NCBI GenBank assembly: GCA_963705515.1
Contig: CAVPJV010000001.1
Location: 248,001 to 312,000, forward strand
Origin: Gaiellasilicea sp963705515
GTDB taxonomy: Bacteria; Actinomycetota; Thermoleophilia; Gaiellales; Gaiellaceae
Direction: 5' to 3'
Length of the DNA stretch: 64,000 nucleotides
How positions within the stretch are numbered: position 1 is the stretch's first letter; every line of letters begins with the position of its first letter. A program made the translations under genes and the position numbers. This document shows positions 50,196-59,514 of this stretch, piece after piece. Below the pieces are notes generated by a model. The model had not been told where the DNA came from and searched no databases. It saw only the letters and a list, made by a program, of their open reading frames with translations.

Positions 50196-50231
50196 GTGAT
50201 CCAGCCGGCTGCGAGCGCGGGCTGCTGCTAA
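50196..50231 (+). pseudogene. Orphan arsM-type C-terminal tail
   Basis: Eleven codons and a TAA read VIQPAASAGCC, identical to the last eleven residues of ArsM (48424-49245). The DNA differs from the arsM end at a few third positions, so it is an older copy rather than a recent duplication. The frame upstream (Arg-rich) does not resemble ArsM. Probably all that is left of a deleted arsM-like gene. Confidence 0.5.
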
Positions 50232-50235
50232 CGCG

Positions 50236-51326
50236 CTAGGCAGGCGCGGTCATGAGCCGACGCGCCTGCCAGCGGCGCGCGGCGAACGCCGTCCAGGCGA
50301 TCGCGGCCGCGAGCACGAAGACGATCGCGTCGCCTGCCGGCAGCCTCGTCACCACCTCCATCAGCGCTCCGACCGCGCCGGCGCAGGGGATCGTCATCAC
50401 CCAGGCGACGATGATGTTGCCCGGCGACGCCCCAGCGCACCGCCGAGAGCCGCCTCGAGGCGCCGGCGCCCATGACGCTGCCCGTGATCGTCTGCGTCGT
50501 CGAGACGGGGAAGCCGAAGTGTGCGGTCGTCCAGAGGATCGAGGCGCACGCCGTCTGGGCGGCGAAGCCCTGCGGCGGATCGAGCTTCGCGATCCTCGTG
50601 CCGAGCGTCTTGATGATCCGCCACCCGCCCGCGTAGGTGCCCGCGCCCATCGCGATCGCGGCGCTGATGATCACCCAGGTCGGTGGATCCGAGCCCGGTG
50701 CGAGATGGCCGCCGGCGATGAGGGCGAGCGCGATGATCCCCATCGTCTTCTGCGCGTCGTTCGTGCCGTGCGTGAACGCGACGAAGCCGCCCGAGACGAG
50801 CTGGAGCCGCCGGAAGACGCGGTTGACCGTGCCGGGCGAGCGCCGCTGGATCACCCAGGTGATCGCGATCATCAGCGCGGCTGCGATGAAGAGCCCGGCG
50901 AACGGCGCGATCAGCGAGGGGATCAGCACCTTGTCCTTCAGGCCCTCCCAGTTGACGACGCTCCAGCCGGCCGCGGCGACGCTCGAGCCGAGCACGCCGC
51001 CGATCAGCGCGTGGCTCGAGCTCGACGGCAGACCGAGATACCACGTGACCAGGTTCCAGGTGATCGCGCCGACGAGGCCGGCGAGGACGACGTCGAGCGT
51101 GATCGCCTCGGGATCGACGATCCCCGTCGCGATCGTCGCCGCCACGGCGAGCGAGACGAATGCGCCGAGCACGTTCAGCACCGCGGCGCTGAGCACCGCG
51201 GCGCGCGGTGACATCGCACGGGTGGAGACGCTCGTGGCGATCGAGTTCGCCGAGTCGTGGAAGCCGTTCGTGAAGTCGAAGAAGAGCGCGACGACGACGA
51301 CCGCGACGAGCGTGAGGTCCTCCCAC
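50236..51326 (-). CDS. pit: Low-affinity phosphate transporter, PiT family (two frameshifts)
   Basis: About 362 residues. PiT signature GFHDSANSIATSVSTR in the first half and GFVAFTHGTNDAQKTMGIIA in the second, ten or so membrane helices. Near the N-terminus the frame has no start after the DUF47 stop unless one G is dropped at 51322-51324, giving GTG-GAG-GAC (EDLTLVAVVVVALFFDFTNG) overlapping the DUF47 stop. A second extra G at about 50420 breaks SAVRWGVAG-NIIVAWVMTIP; correcting it carries the frame to a TAG at 50236. The span is 3n+2. Otherwise intact. Confidence 0.82.
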
Positions 51327-51946
51327 TACGCGTTCTTGACAGCGATGTTCGCGACCACGTTCGCCGCGGTCTCGCACGAGTCGATCGCCCGCTCGAGGCC
51401 CTCGTAGACGTCTTTCCAGCGGATCACGATCAGCGGGTCGATCCGATCGTCACGGAAGAGGGCCGCGATCGCGTCGTGGACGACCCGGTCGCCGTCGTCC
51501 TCCAGCCGCTTCAGCTCGATCAGCGGCTCCTGGACACCCCTGAGCCCCTTCAGCCGAGTCAGCAGAATCGAGAGCTGCTCGGTCGCCTGGACGAGGATCC
51601 TGCATTGATCGACGGCGTACTTGGTGGTCGACTCGATCCCGTAGAGCCCGAGCAGGTCGCTGACCTCCTCGATGTAGTCGACGACGTCGTCGAGCTTGGT
51701 CGCGAGCTCGTAGATGTCCTCGCGGTCGAACGGCGTCACGTACTGCGTGTTCAGCAGCGTCATCAGCTCGAGCGTGAGCTGATCGCCCGCGGTCTCGATC
51801 GCCTTGACGTCCTCCTGCGTGACAGAGGAGTTCGGATACTCGCGGAAGCGGATCTCGGCGCTGCGTGCGGCGTCGAGAGCGTTTTCGCCCGCGCGGGCGA
51901 AGAGGTCGTAGAACTCGGTCGGGCGGGGGACGAGGCTCAGGCGCAC
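51326..51946 (-). CDS. DUF47/PhoU-like Pit accessory protein
   Basis: 206 residues, all helical. FYDLFARAGENALDAARSAE, DREDIYELATKLDDVVDYIE and the paired LIELKRLEDDGDRVVHDAIA match the DUF47 (PhoU-like) family, whose genes lie next to pit in many bacteria and regulate it. GTG start at 51946. Its stop overlaps the (corrected) pit start. PHO-like repeats lie just upstream. Confidence 0.88.
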   Translation of the reverse strand: MRLSLVPRPTEFYDLFARAGENALDAARSAEIRFREYPNSSVTQEDVKAIETAGDQLTLELMTLLNTQYVTPFDREDIYELATKLDDVVDYIEEVSDLLGLYGIESTTKYAVDQCRILVQATEQLSILLTRLKGLRGVQEPLIELKRLEDDGDRVVHDAIAALFRDDRIDPLIVIRWKDVYEGLERAIDSCETAANVVANIAVKNA

Positions 51947-51953
51947 GGCGGCT

Positions 51954-51971
51954 GTTTACCAGATGTTCAAG
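51954..51971. promoter_or_regulatory. PHO-box-like repeat between DUF47-pit and CYTH-CHAD
   Basis: GTTTACC (51954) and GTTCAAG (51965) at 11-bp spacing in the 86-bp gap between the divergent DUF47 (start 51946) and CYTH-CHAD (start 52033) genes. Suits joint phosphate control. Confidence 0.58.
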
Positions 51972-52032
51972 GCAGGCCGGAGCCGGCACCGCTCGTATCG
52001 CCCGTTCGCACTCCTCCGCCTAGACTCGAGAG

Positions 52033-53409
52033 ATGGCGATCAAGGAGACCCTCGAGCGCGAGGTGAAGCTCCGCGCGGGTGACGCGTTTCGCCTGCCCGA
52101 GCTCGGCGGCGAGGCAATCGAGCCGCGGCTCTTCGTCTCCACCTACCACGACACCGCCGACCACCGGCTGGGCCGCCGCGGGATCACGCTGCGCCATCGC
52201 GTCGAGAACGGGAAGGGTCTGTGGCAGCTGAAGCTGCAGCGGGCGGGCGCGCGGCTCGAGCTCGAGGAACCCGGCCCTCCCGTCGAGCCGCCGGAGGAGC
52301 TGCGCGCGCTCCTCATCGGCCATCTCCGCGGCGTGTCGCTGCTGCCGATCGCGCGCCTGCGTACGCGCCGCGAGGGTGTGGTGGCGGACGGGGCCGAGGT
52401 CGTGCACGACACGGTGTCGGTGCTCGACCACCAGCGCGTGACTCGGAGCTTCGAGGAGCTCGAGGTCGAGTTGCTCGACGGGGACGAGAAGACGTTGAGG
52501 CGGCTGGAGAAGGCGCTGCGCCGGGCCGGCGCCGTCGACGGTGAGAACAGGCCGAAGGTCTTCCAGGCCCTTGACCTCGACTTCCAGCCCGACCCGCTCG
52601 AGGACGGCCATGACGGCTCGGCTTCGGGGGTCCTCCGCGCCCGCCTCCGCGAGCAGGTCGAGCAGCTGCTCGCCCACGATCCCGGGACGCGGCTCGGCAC
52701 CGAGCCGGAGGAGCTGCATCAGCTGCGCGTCGCGACCCGGCGTCTGCGGGCATTCCTTCGCGCCGGCCGCGACCTGCTCGACCCTGCAGTGGCAGACGCG
52801 CTCCAGGAGGAGCTTCGCTGGCTCGGGGGCGCACTCGGGCCCGTTCGCGACCTCGATGTCCTGATCGAGCGCCTCGCCGCCGAGGTGGCTCGGCTGGGCG
52901 CTGATGAGCCTCAGGGCCGCAAGCTCGTACGCACGCTCGAGCGCTCGCGCCGCACGGCACGGCGGCGTCTGTTGACGGCGCTCGACAGCGAGCGCTACTT
53001 CGCGCTCCTCGACACGCTGGAGCGGCCATTCACGACGCTGGCCGACAAGCCGGCGCTCAGCGAGATCCGCGCCGGCGAGCACCGCCGTCTGAGGAAGGCG
53101 GTGCAGGCGCTCTCGGACGAGTCGACGGACGAGGAGCTGCATGCGACCCGCATCCTGGTGAAGCGCGCCCGCTATGCGGCCGAGCTGGAAGGGCGCCGGC
53201 CGTACGTCCAGGCGGCGAAGCGGCTCCAGGACGTTCTCGGCGAGCACCAGGACGCCGTCGTGGCGACCGCAGAGTTGCGGCGACTCGCCGACCGGATGCC
53301 CGACACCGCACTCGCCGCGGGCCGGCTCGTCGACCGCGAGCAGGAGCGAGCACAGCAGAGCCGCGACGAGTGGGGCCCGGCATGGAAGCGGCTGGCGAAG
53401 ACGGCGTGA
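52033..53409 (+). CDS. CYTH-CHAD polyphosphate-related protein
   Basis: 458 residues. CYTH (triphosphate tunnel) domain 1-195: EREVKL (the ExExK signature), LRHRVENGKGLWQLKLQRAG, and EELEVELLDGD. CHAD domain about 205-455: helical His/Lys/Arg-rich repeats, ELHQLRVATRRLRAFLRAGR and EELHATRILVKRARYAAELE. CHAD domains bind polyphosphate; CYTH domains hydrolyse short triphosphates. Next to ppx and ppk1, so polyphosphate granule or turnover function is likely. The 3' end overlaps the NUDIX gene by GTGA. Confidence 0.92.
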   Translation: MAIKETLEREVKLRAGDAFRLPELGGEAIEPRLFVSTYHDTADHRLGRRGITLRHRVENGKGLWQLKLQRAGARLELEEPGPPVEPPEELRALLIGHLRGVSLLPIARLRTRREGVVADGAEVVHDTVSVLDHQRVTRSFEELEVELLDGDEKTLRRLEKALRRAGAVDGENRPKVFQALDLDFQPDPLEDGHDGSASGVLRARLREQVEQLLAHDPGTRLGTEPEELHQLRVATRRLRAFLRAGRDLLDPAVADALQEELRWLGGALGPVRDLDVLIERLAAEVARLGADEPQGRKLVRTLERSRRTARRRLLTALDSERYFALLDTLERPFTTLADKPALSEIRAGEHRRLRKAVQALSDESTDEELHATRILVKRARYAAELEGRRPYVQAAKRLQDVLGEHQDAVVATAELRRLADRMPDTALAAGRLVDREQERAQQSRDEWGPAWKRLAKTA

Positions 53410-54548
53410 TCCGCGCCTGCGGCGGCGTGATCGCCCGCGACGGACGGGTTGTCGTCGTGCATCGGCCCAAGTACGACGACTGGTCGCTCCCGAAGGGAAA
53501 GGCGCACGGTGACGAGGGTGACGAGGAGTGCGCGCTGCGTGAGATCGAGGAGGAGACCGGGCTGCGCGTGAGCCTCGGCGAGGAGCTCGCCACCACGACG
53601 CATCTCGACGCTCAGGGTCGCCCGAAGCGGATCCGCTGGTGGCGGATGACGCCGCTCTCGGGAGACTTCACGCCGTCGGACGAGATCGACGAGCTGCGCT
53701 GGCTGACGCCTGACGAGGCGCGGGAGCTGCTGACGTACCCGCGCGACATCGAGCTCGTCGACTCGCTCAAGGTCATCCGGTACGAGCTCGAGTTCGAGGA
53801 CACCTTCTCCGGCGACGTGCTCGACCGGGGTCGCTGGCTCCCGTACTACCTCCCGCAGTGGAGCACGCGCGAGCGCGCTTCCGCCAGGTACGAGCTCGGC
53901 GGCGGCGGCTTGCGCCTGCTGATCGAGGCCGACCAGGCACCCTGGTGCCCGGAGCTCGACGGTCGGGTGCGCGTGTCGTCGTTCCAGACCGGCGTCTTCG
54001 CCGGGGCGGTCGGGAGCGCAATCGGGCAACACCGGTTCGACCCCCGAGCGATCGTCACAGAGGCCCAGCGCAACGTCCGTCTCTACACGCCGCAGTACGG
54101 GCGGATCGAGCTGCGGGCGAAGGCGCTCGACGACCCGCAGATCATGGTCGCGCTCTGGCTGATCGGCTACGAGGACGAGCCCGCTCGCTCGGCCGAGATC
54201 TGTGTCTGCGAGATCTTCGGGCGTGACGTCGAAGCAGAGCACGCCTCTGTCGGGATGGGTATCCATCCGTTCGGCGATCCCACGCTCGTCGACGACTTCT
54301 CGGCCGTCCGGCTGCCGATCGACGTGCGCGAGTTTCACGTCTATGCGGCCGAGTGGACGATCGACCAGGTGGCGTTCTTCGTCGACGGGGACCTCGTCAA
54401 GACCGTCCGGCAATCCCCCTCCTATCCGATGCAGCTGATGCTCGGCATCTACGAGTTCCCGCCCGACGGCGACGTCGACGCCGCACCGGGCGACTACCCG
54501 AAGGCATTCGTCGTCGACTACGTCCGCGGGTATCGCGTCACGGACTGA
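53406..54548 (+). CDS. NUDIX hydrolase fused to a GH16-like domain
   Basis: 380 residues from the GTG at 53406 (ATG 53382 also in frame). NUDIX domain 1-125 with the box GKAHGDEGDEECALREIEEE-TGL complete. It is followed without a linker by a GH16/concanavalin-like beta-sandwich: YELEFEDTFSGDVLDRGRWL, GGGGLRLLIEADQ, LYTPQYGRIELRAKAL, SAEICVCEIFGRD and FHVYAAEWTIDQVAFFVDGD. In GH16 the catalytic block is E-x-D-x-x-E; here it reads E-I-C-V-C-E, so the central Asp is missing. In mycobacteria a NUDIX gene (mutT1) neighbours ppk1. The GH16-like half may bind rather than cut glycans. Confidence 0.85.
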   Translation: MIRACGGVIARDGRVVVVHRPKYDDWSLPKGKAHGDEGDEECALREIEEETGLRVSLGEELATTTHLDAQGRPKRIRWWRMTPLSGDFTPSDEIDELRWLTPDEARELLTYPRDIELVDSLKVIRYELEFEDTFSGDVLDRGRWLPYYLPQWSTRERASARYELGGGGLRLLIEADQAPWCPELDGRVRVSSFQTGVFAGAVGSAIGQHRFDPRAIVTEAQRNVRLYTPQYGRIELRAKALDDPQIMVALWLIGYEDEPARSAEICVCEIFGRDVEAEHASVGMGIHPFGDPTLVDDFSAVRLPIDVREFHVYAAEWTIDQVAFFVDGDLVKTVRQSPSYPMQLMLGIYEFPPDGDVDAAPGDYPKAFVVDYVRGYRVTD

Positions 54549-54557
54549 TCTGAGCGG

Positions 54558-55439
54558 CTACGCAGCGACGCGGCGGGCGGCCAGCCGGAGCGCAGCACCC
54601 TCCCGGATCCCGCCTCGCGACGGCGCGAACGGAACACCGATCAGGCGTGAGACCTGCGCGAGGATCAACGCCCCAGCAAGCAGGGTGTGGGCACGGTCGG
54701 CACGGAGCCCGAGTGCCTTGGCGCTCTCCGCCGCAGGCCGCGCAGCCAGCAGCGCGACCACTCGCTCGAGGTCCTCGGCGCCGTACTCGTGGCCGACGAC
54801 CCGGGCCACCGCCCGGGCGCTGCCGCCGGTGGCGAGTGCGAGCTCCGGGCGCGGCGGGTCGAGCTCCGCGAGCCCACTCCGGACGACCGCGCGCGCCGAC
54901 TCGATCTCGGCGGCGCTGGGCGGGTCGCCCGGGAGCAGCGCAGCGGTGAGGCGAAGCGATCCCAGGTCGACCGACCGGACCCAGGCGGGCCCGAGCAGCT
55001 GCGTGCCGACGACCAGCTCCGTGGAGCCGCCGCCGACGTCGCAGACAGCGACGATGCTCTCGCCGGTGTCCGCGCGCGAGACGGCCCCTTCGAAGGCGAG
55101 ACGGCCCTCCTCCTCTGCGGACACGACGCGAACCTCCCCCGCGGTCGCGCGGCCGAGGACGTCGAGCAGCCGCGCGGGCTCGTCGCCCTGCCGTCCGGGC
55201 GCCGTGACGACGGTCTCGAGCTCGCGCACGCCGAGCTTGCGCGCGATCCGGGCATAGTCGCCCGTCACCTCCGCGACCTCGTCGAGCTTGCGACGCCGGA
55301 TCCGACCGTGCCGCAGCAGCTCCTCGCCGAGCCCGAGATGCGTGCGTTCCTCGCGCATCGTGCGTACGTGGCCGCCGCCGACCGTGGCAACCAGGAGGCG
55401 CACCGTGTTCGAGCCCACGTCGATGACCCCAACCCTCAT
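54558..55439 (-). CDS. ppx: Exopolyphosphatase/GppA-type phosphatase
   Basis: 293 residues from the ATG at 55439 (15 codons after the longer frame start). ASKHA-fold: GVIDVGSNTVRLLVATVGGG (phosphate 1), VCDVGGGSTELVVG (phosphate 2), and ALATGGSARAVARVVGHEYG (adenosine region). Removes terminal phosphates from polyphosphate or pppGpp. Shorter than the two-domain Ppx of E. coli. It lies 41 nt from the end of ppk1 on the same strand, so they may be cotranscribed. Confidence 0.88.
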   Translation of the reverse strand: MRVGVIDVGSNTVRLLVATVGGGHVRTMREERTHLGLGEELLRHGRIRRRKLDEVAEVTGDYARIARKLGVRELETVVTAPGRQGDEPARLLDVLGRATAGEVRVVSAEEEGRLAFEGAVSRADTGESIVAVCDVGGGSTELVVGTQLLGPAWVRSVDLGSLRLTAALLPGDPPSAAEIESARAVVRSGLAELDPPRPELALATGGSARAVARVVGHEYGAEDLERVVALLAARPAAESAKALGLRADRAHTLLAGALILAQVSRLIGVPFAPSRGGIREGAALRLAARRVAA

Positions 55440-55480
55440 CCCGGACATTCTGGCGAGCACGCCGGTCAGACCACCCAGCC

Positions 55481-57575
55481 TCACTGAGCCCGTGTCCGGG
55501 CGCCGCCGGCGCGGCGGCTGCGGGCCTTTGCGCGGCGCTGTAGATTCGGTTGATGGTTGTGCGTGCGCTCCTCCTTGGAGCGTCGACGGCGCGTCCAGTT
55601 ACCGTCGGGGCCGAGCTCCCACGAGGACTCCGTGTCGGCGAAGGCGCTGTCGAAGATCGCGGTCAACTCCTGCTTCAGGCGCGCCTGCTCGACCGGCACG
55701 AGCACCTCGACGCGGTGGTCGAGGTTCCGCTTCATCAGGTCGGCGCTACCCAGGAACATCTCCGTCTCGTCCCCGATTTCGAACGCGTACACACGGCTGT
55801 GCTCGAGATAGCGTCCGACGATCGAACGCACGTGGACGTTCTCGCTCATCCCGGGGACGCCCGGGCGGAGCATGGAGATCGAGCGTGCGACGATCTCGAT
55901 TTTCGCGCCCTGCTCGGAGGCGGCGTACAGCTCCTCGATCACGGCCACGTCGGTGAGCGCGTTCAGCTTGATCCGGATCCTCGCGTTCGTCCCGGCTGCG
56001 GCCGCCGTGCCGGCAGCGCGGATGCGGTCGATCAGGCGGGCGCGGAGGCCGAACGGCGCGACGAGGATCTTCCGGAAACGCTCCGGGCGGCCGAACCCGG
56101 TCAGGTAGTTGAAGAGCGCGGCGACGTCCTCGGCGATCTCCGGATCGGCCGTGAAGAGACTCAGATCCTCGTAGGAGCGTGCCGTCACGGCGTGGTAGTT
56201 CCCGGTGCCGACGTGGACGTAGCGGCGCAGCACGTCGCCCTCGCGCCGGACGACGAGCGTCATCTTCGCGTGCACTTTCATGTCCGCGAAGCCGTAGACG
56301 ACATGCACGCCGGCCTGCTCGAGCGCGCGCGACCACTCGATGTTGCGGTGCTCGTCGAAGCGCGCCTTCAGCTCGACGAGGCAGACGCTCTGCTTGCCCT
56401 CCTCGGCAAGCTCGATCAGCGCCGGCACGAGCGGGCTGTCGCCGCTCGTCCGGTAGACCGCCGTCTTCATCGCGATCACGTCCGGGTCGCGCGCGGCCGC
56501 GCGGACGAAGGCCTCGAAGCTGCCGGCGAACGACTCGTAGGGCTGGTGGACGAGGAAGTCGCCGCGGCGGATCTCGGCGAACAGGTCGCGGGGCTCTTTC
56601 GCGTGGACGAGCCGGGCCGGCGTCGCACCTGGTGAAACCGGGTACGCGAGCTCCGGCCGGTCGAGGTCGAGCAGCTGGTCGAGATCGGCCAGGTCGAGCG
56701 GCCCGTGGATCTCGTAGACCTGGTCGTCCCCGACGCCCAGCCCTTGCTGCAGGCGCTCCAGCATCCCTCGTGACGTCGAGCTCGAGATCTCCAGCCGAAC
56801 CGCATCGCCGAAGCGGCGGCGCTGCAGCTCCTGCTCGACGGCCTCCAGCAGGTCGTCGGCGTCGTCGGAGACCTCGAAGTCGGCATCGCGCGTGACGCGG
56901 AAGACCGAGCGCTCGACGATCTCCATCCCGGGGAAGAGGCGGTCGAGGAAGTGCGCGATCACGTTCTCGAGCATCAGCAGCTTGCCGCTCGCCGGCCGAG
57001 AAGAAGCGCGGGAGGCCCTCCGGCACCTTGACGCGGGCGAACCGCTCCTCGCCGGTCTCCGGATCGCGCGCGAGGACTCCCAGGCTGAGCGTGAGGCCGG
57101 AGATGTACGGAAACCGCTGTCCGGGGCTGACGGCGAGCGGCGTCAGCACGGGGAAGACCTCGCGCTGGAAGCGGTCGCCGAGTGCGCGCAGCTCGTCCTC
57201 GTCCAGCTCGTCGGCCGTGACGATCTGGATCCCCTCGGCGGCGAGAGCGGGACAGAGCTCCTTCCTCCAGAGCTTCGCCTGACGCGCGGTCAGCTCGAGC
57301 GCGCGCTCGCGGATCCGAGCGAGCGCCGCCCGCGGTGTCAGCCCGTCGCTCGAGCGGACGACGACGCCGGCGGCTGCCTGCTCGGTCAGGCCGGCCACGC
57401 GCACCATGAAGAACTCGTCCATGTTCGACGAGAAGAACCGGCACATCTTCACGCGCTCGAGGAGGGGGATGGTGTCGTCGGACGCCAGGTCGAGCAGCCG
57501 CGCGTTGTACTCGAGCGTCGAGAGCTCGCGGTTCAGCAGCCGTCCGGATGTGTCCTGCGAGATCGCCGCGACCAT
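55481..57575 (-). CDS. ppk1: Polyphosphate kinase 1 (frameshifted)
   Basis: About 697 residues. N-domain: LLNRELSTLEYNARLLDLAS and RVKMCRFFSSNMDEFFMVRV; head: VPEGLPRFFSAG; after the break, LLMLENVIAHFLDRLFPGME, the catalytic His region RYVHVGTGNYHAVTARSYED, and VHVRSIVGRYLEHSRVYAFE. The break at about 56985 is one extra G: dropping it gives FSAG-SGKLLMLENV. The span is 3n+1. It makes polyphosphate from ATP. A PHO-like repeat pair lies 33-50 bp upstream. Ends near ppx. Confidence 0.9.
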
Positions 57576-57607
57576 CCGCGCAGCATGGCGGATCCGGGGT
57601 GCCCGTG

Positions 57608-57625
57608 GGTTACGGACTGGTAAAA
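57608..57625. promoter_or_regulatory. PHO-box-like repeat upstream of ppk1
   Basis: GGTTACG (57608) and GGTAAAA (57619) at 11-bp spacing, complement form of the GTTCACC unit, 33-50 bp before the ppk1 start; a poorer unit (GGTGCCC) lies at 10 bp more. Would place polyphosphate synthesis in the PhoP regulon. Confidence 0.5.
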
Positions 57626-57630
57626 CCGCG

Positions 57631-58692
57631 CTAGGCGAGCGCGTCCAGGAGCAGGCCCTGGAAGTGCGCGATCAGCCGCTCGGAGTCGCCCATCAGCCGC
57701 CCGTGCTCGATCCCGCCGCCGCGCAGCCCTTTCTGGACGCGCTCGACGAGAACCCGGTCCTCGGCGCCGACCTGGCCGTCGAATTCGAGCATCTCCTCGA
57801 CCCACGCCGGCTCCACGTCGGGGCCGACGAAGTAGTCGAGGAAGCGCGCCGTCGTCTCCGGCCCCGTCGGCACGATCGGGCCGATCGAGAGGTTCGGGTG
57901 CCCCGGCATGATGTTCAGCGTCAGGTTCGGCCAGAGGAAGTGGAACTGGCCGCGGGCGATCGGGCCACGCGGGTCGAAGTCGCCCTTCCACGCCTCGCGC
58001 ACCGGCCCGTACTGGGTCGAGAACGTGCGGCTCTCCTCCAGGACGTAGGCGTCCACCGAGACGTCGACGACCTTCGAGAAATCCGGGTGCGCGACCTGGC
58101 AGTGGTAGCACTCGAGGTAGTTCTCGCTGCAGACCTTCCAGTTGGCGGCGTACTCGTCGCCGCTCGCGCGCTTGAGGAAGCGCAGCGAGTCGAGGTCGAT
58201 GCCCGAGGCGGCGACGAGTGCGGGCAGCTCGCCGAGCGTCTCGGCGAGCGGCTCCGCGTCCGGGTCCGGGTTGACGAAGACGAACGGGCCCCAGGCGTCG
58301 ACCGGGACGGCGACGAGCCCGAGCGCCTCCTGCTCGAAGCCCGGCACGCGTTCGGAGCGCGGCGCCGCGCGCAGCGAGCCGTCGAGCCCGTACGTCCAGG
58401 CGTGGTAGGGACACTGGAGCGACGCCCGCTTCCCCTCGCCCTCGCAGACGAGTGAGCCGCGGTGGCGGCAGATGTTCAGGAACGCGCGCAGGCCGCCCTC
58501 CTCGTCGCGCACGACCACGATCGGGATGCCGCCGAGATCGCAGGTGAAGAACGCGCCGGCCTCTGCGACCTGGTCGGCCCGGCCCGCGTACTGCCAGGCG
58601 CGACGGAAGATTCGCTCCCGCTCCAGCCGCAGCACGGCCGGGTCGGAGTACCAGTCGAAGGGGATCGTGCGGCCGTCGGCGATCGTCGCCAT
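57631..58692 (-). CDS. Rieske non-haem iron oxygenase, alpha subunit
   Basis: 353 residues. Rieske [2Fe-2S] motif NICRHRGSLVCEGEG then LQCPYHAWTYGLDGSL (C-x-H and C-x-x-H). Catalytic mononuclear iron site in CSENYLECYHCQVAHPDFSK with the bridging Glu/Asp and two His. The layout resembles choline-monooxygenase-like and aromatic-ring-hydroxylating oxygenases. No reductase or ferredoxin gene is nearby, so electron donors must come from elsewhere. Substrate unknown. Confidence 0.88.
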   Translation of the reverse strand: MATIADGRTIPFDWYSDPAVLRLERERIFRRAWQYAGRADQVAEAGAFFTCDLGGIPIVVVRDEEGGLRAFLNICRHRGSLVCEGEGKRASLQCPYHAWTYGLDGSLRAAPRSERVPGFEQEALGLVAVPVDAWGPFVFVNPDPDAEPLAETLGELPALVAASGIDLDSLRFLKRASGDEYAANWKVCSENYLECYHCQVAHPDFSKVVDVSVDAYVLEESRTFSTQYGPVREAWKGDFDPRGPIARGQFHFLWPNLTLNIMPGHPNLSIGPIVPTGPETTARFLDYFVGPDVEPAWVEEMLEFDGQVGAEDRVLVERVQKGLRGGGIEHGRLMGDSERLIAHFQGLLLDALA

Positions 58693-58701
58693 GCGGCGAT
58701 T

Positions 58702-59427
58702 CTAGGCGGCGATGGCCACCGTCTCGGCGCCGACCTCGGTGATGAAGACCGGTCGCCGCGAGCGGAGGTGGGCGATCAGCGCCTCCTCGTCCCGCGCGCA
58801 GGGGACGACGCTCTTCCAGCCACCCAGGTGCTCGAGCCGGTGGAAGTCGCCGCTGGCGACGCAGGGGAGCCCCGCCTTCGCGACCCAGGAGAAGAGCTGC
58901 GTGCGGTTGAACAGCTCGAAGCGGTGCACGCGCGCAGACAGCTCCGGGTCGCGCGCGAAGCGCCGTGTGAGCCGGCCGGGGCTCGAAGCCGGCTCGTCGT
59001 CGAACGGATGCGCCGCGACGAGCGCGGCGCCGGCCTGGACGGCCGTTTCGATCGCCACGTCGATGCCGCCGTCGACGGAGACGAAGCTGCGGAGGCCGAC
59101 CGCGAGCGCGTGCGCGGAGAGCTCTGGATCGGGATCGTTGTACGAGAGCTCGAGGCCGGGCACGACGAGCAGGCCGTACTGCTCGCGCGCCCGCTCCGCC
59201 TCCCGCTCGAGCTCGGCCAGGTAGGCGTCGAAGGTGGCGGCGACGACAGCGTTCGGCGCGGCGACGCCCGCGTCGGCCGTCCGGCAGACGTGGTCGGTGA
59301 TGCAGAGGACGTCGAAGCCGTGGGCGCCGTACAGATCGACGAGCGCCGGCACCGTCAGGACGCCGTCGCTCCAGGTCGTGTGCGCGTGCAGCTCGGCCAG
59401 CAAGGCTCCGGATCGCGTGCGGGTCAT
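58702..59427 (-). CDS. PHP-domain metallophosphoesterase
   Basis: 241 residues from the ATG at 59427 (the longer frame upstream reads non-conserved sequence). PHP motif 1 LLAELHAHTTWSDGVL (H-x-H), motif 2 DVLCITDHVCR, and later His/Glu ligands in VPGLELSYNDPD and ASGDFHRLEHLG. Similar to TrpH/RNase-AM-type and polymerase-X-associated PHP phosphoesterases that cleave phosphate esters using three metals. Separated by 10 nt from the Rieske gene on the same strand. Confidence 0.82.
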   Translation of the reverse strand: MTRTRSGALLAELHAHTTWSDGVLTVPALVDLYGAHGFDVLCITDHVCRTADAGVAAPNAVVAATFDAYLAELEREAERAREQYGLLVVPGLELSYNDPDPELSAHALAVGLRSFVSVDGGIDVAIETAVQAGAALVAAHPFDDEPASSPGRLTRRFARDPELSARVHRFELFNRTQLFSWVAKAGLPCVASGDFHRLEHLGGWKSVVPCARDEEALIAHLRSRRPVFITEVGAETVAIAA

Positions 59428-59514
59428 GTCCACATTGTCGACACGGCGGGCGTCGAAAGTGGCTAGAAAGTGGTCGATTTCCAGGGAAGATGTTGCGTGC
59501 CGTAGGCTCCGCCG

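Noticed and set aside
54558..55484. Longer Ppx start at 55484
   Set aside because: The first 15 codons (RLGGLTGVLARMSG) are not family-like; the ATG at 55439 starts RVGVIDVGSNT as in homologues.
11566..57575. Programmed frameshifting in pstC, phoR, korA, ppk1
   Set aside because: No shared slippery heptamer and pseudoknot; affected genes are unrelated and the indels look like errors.
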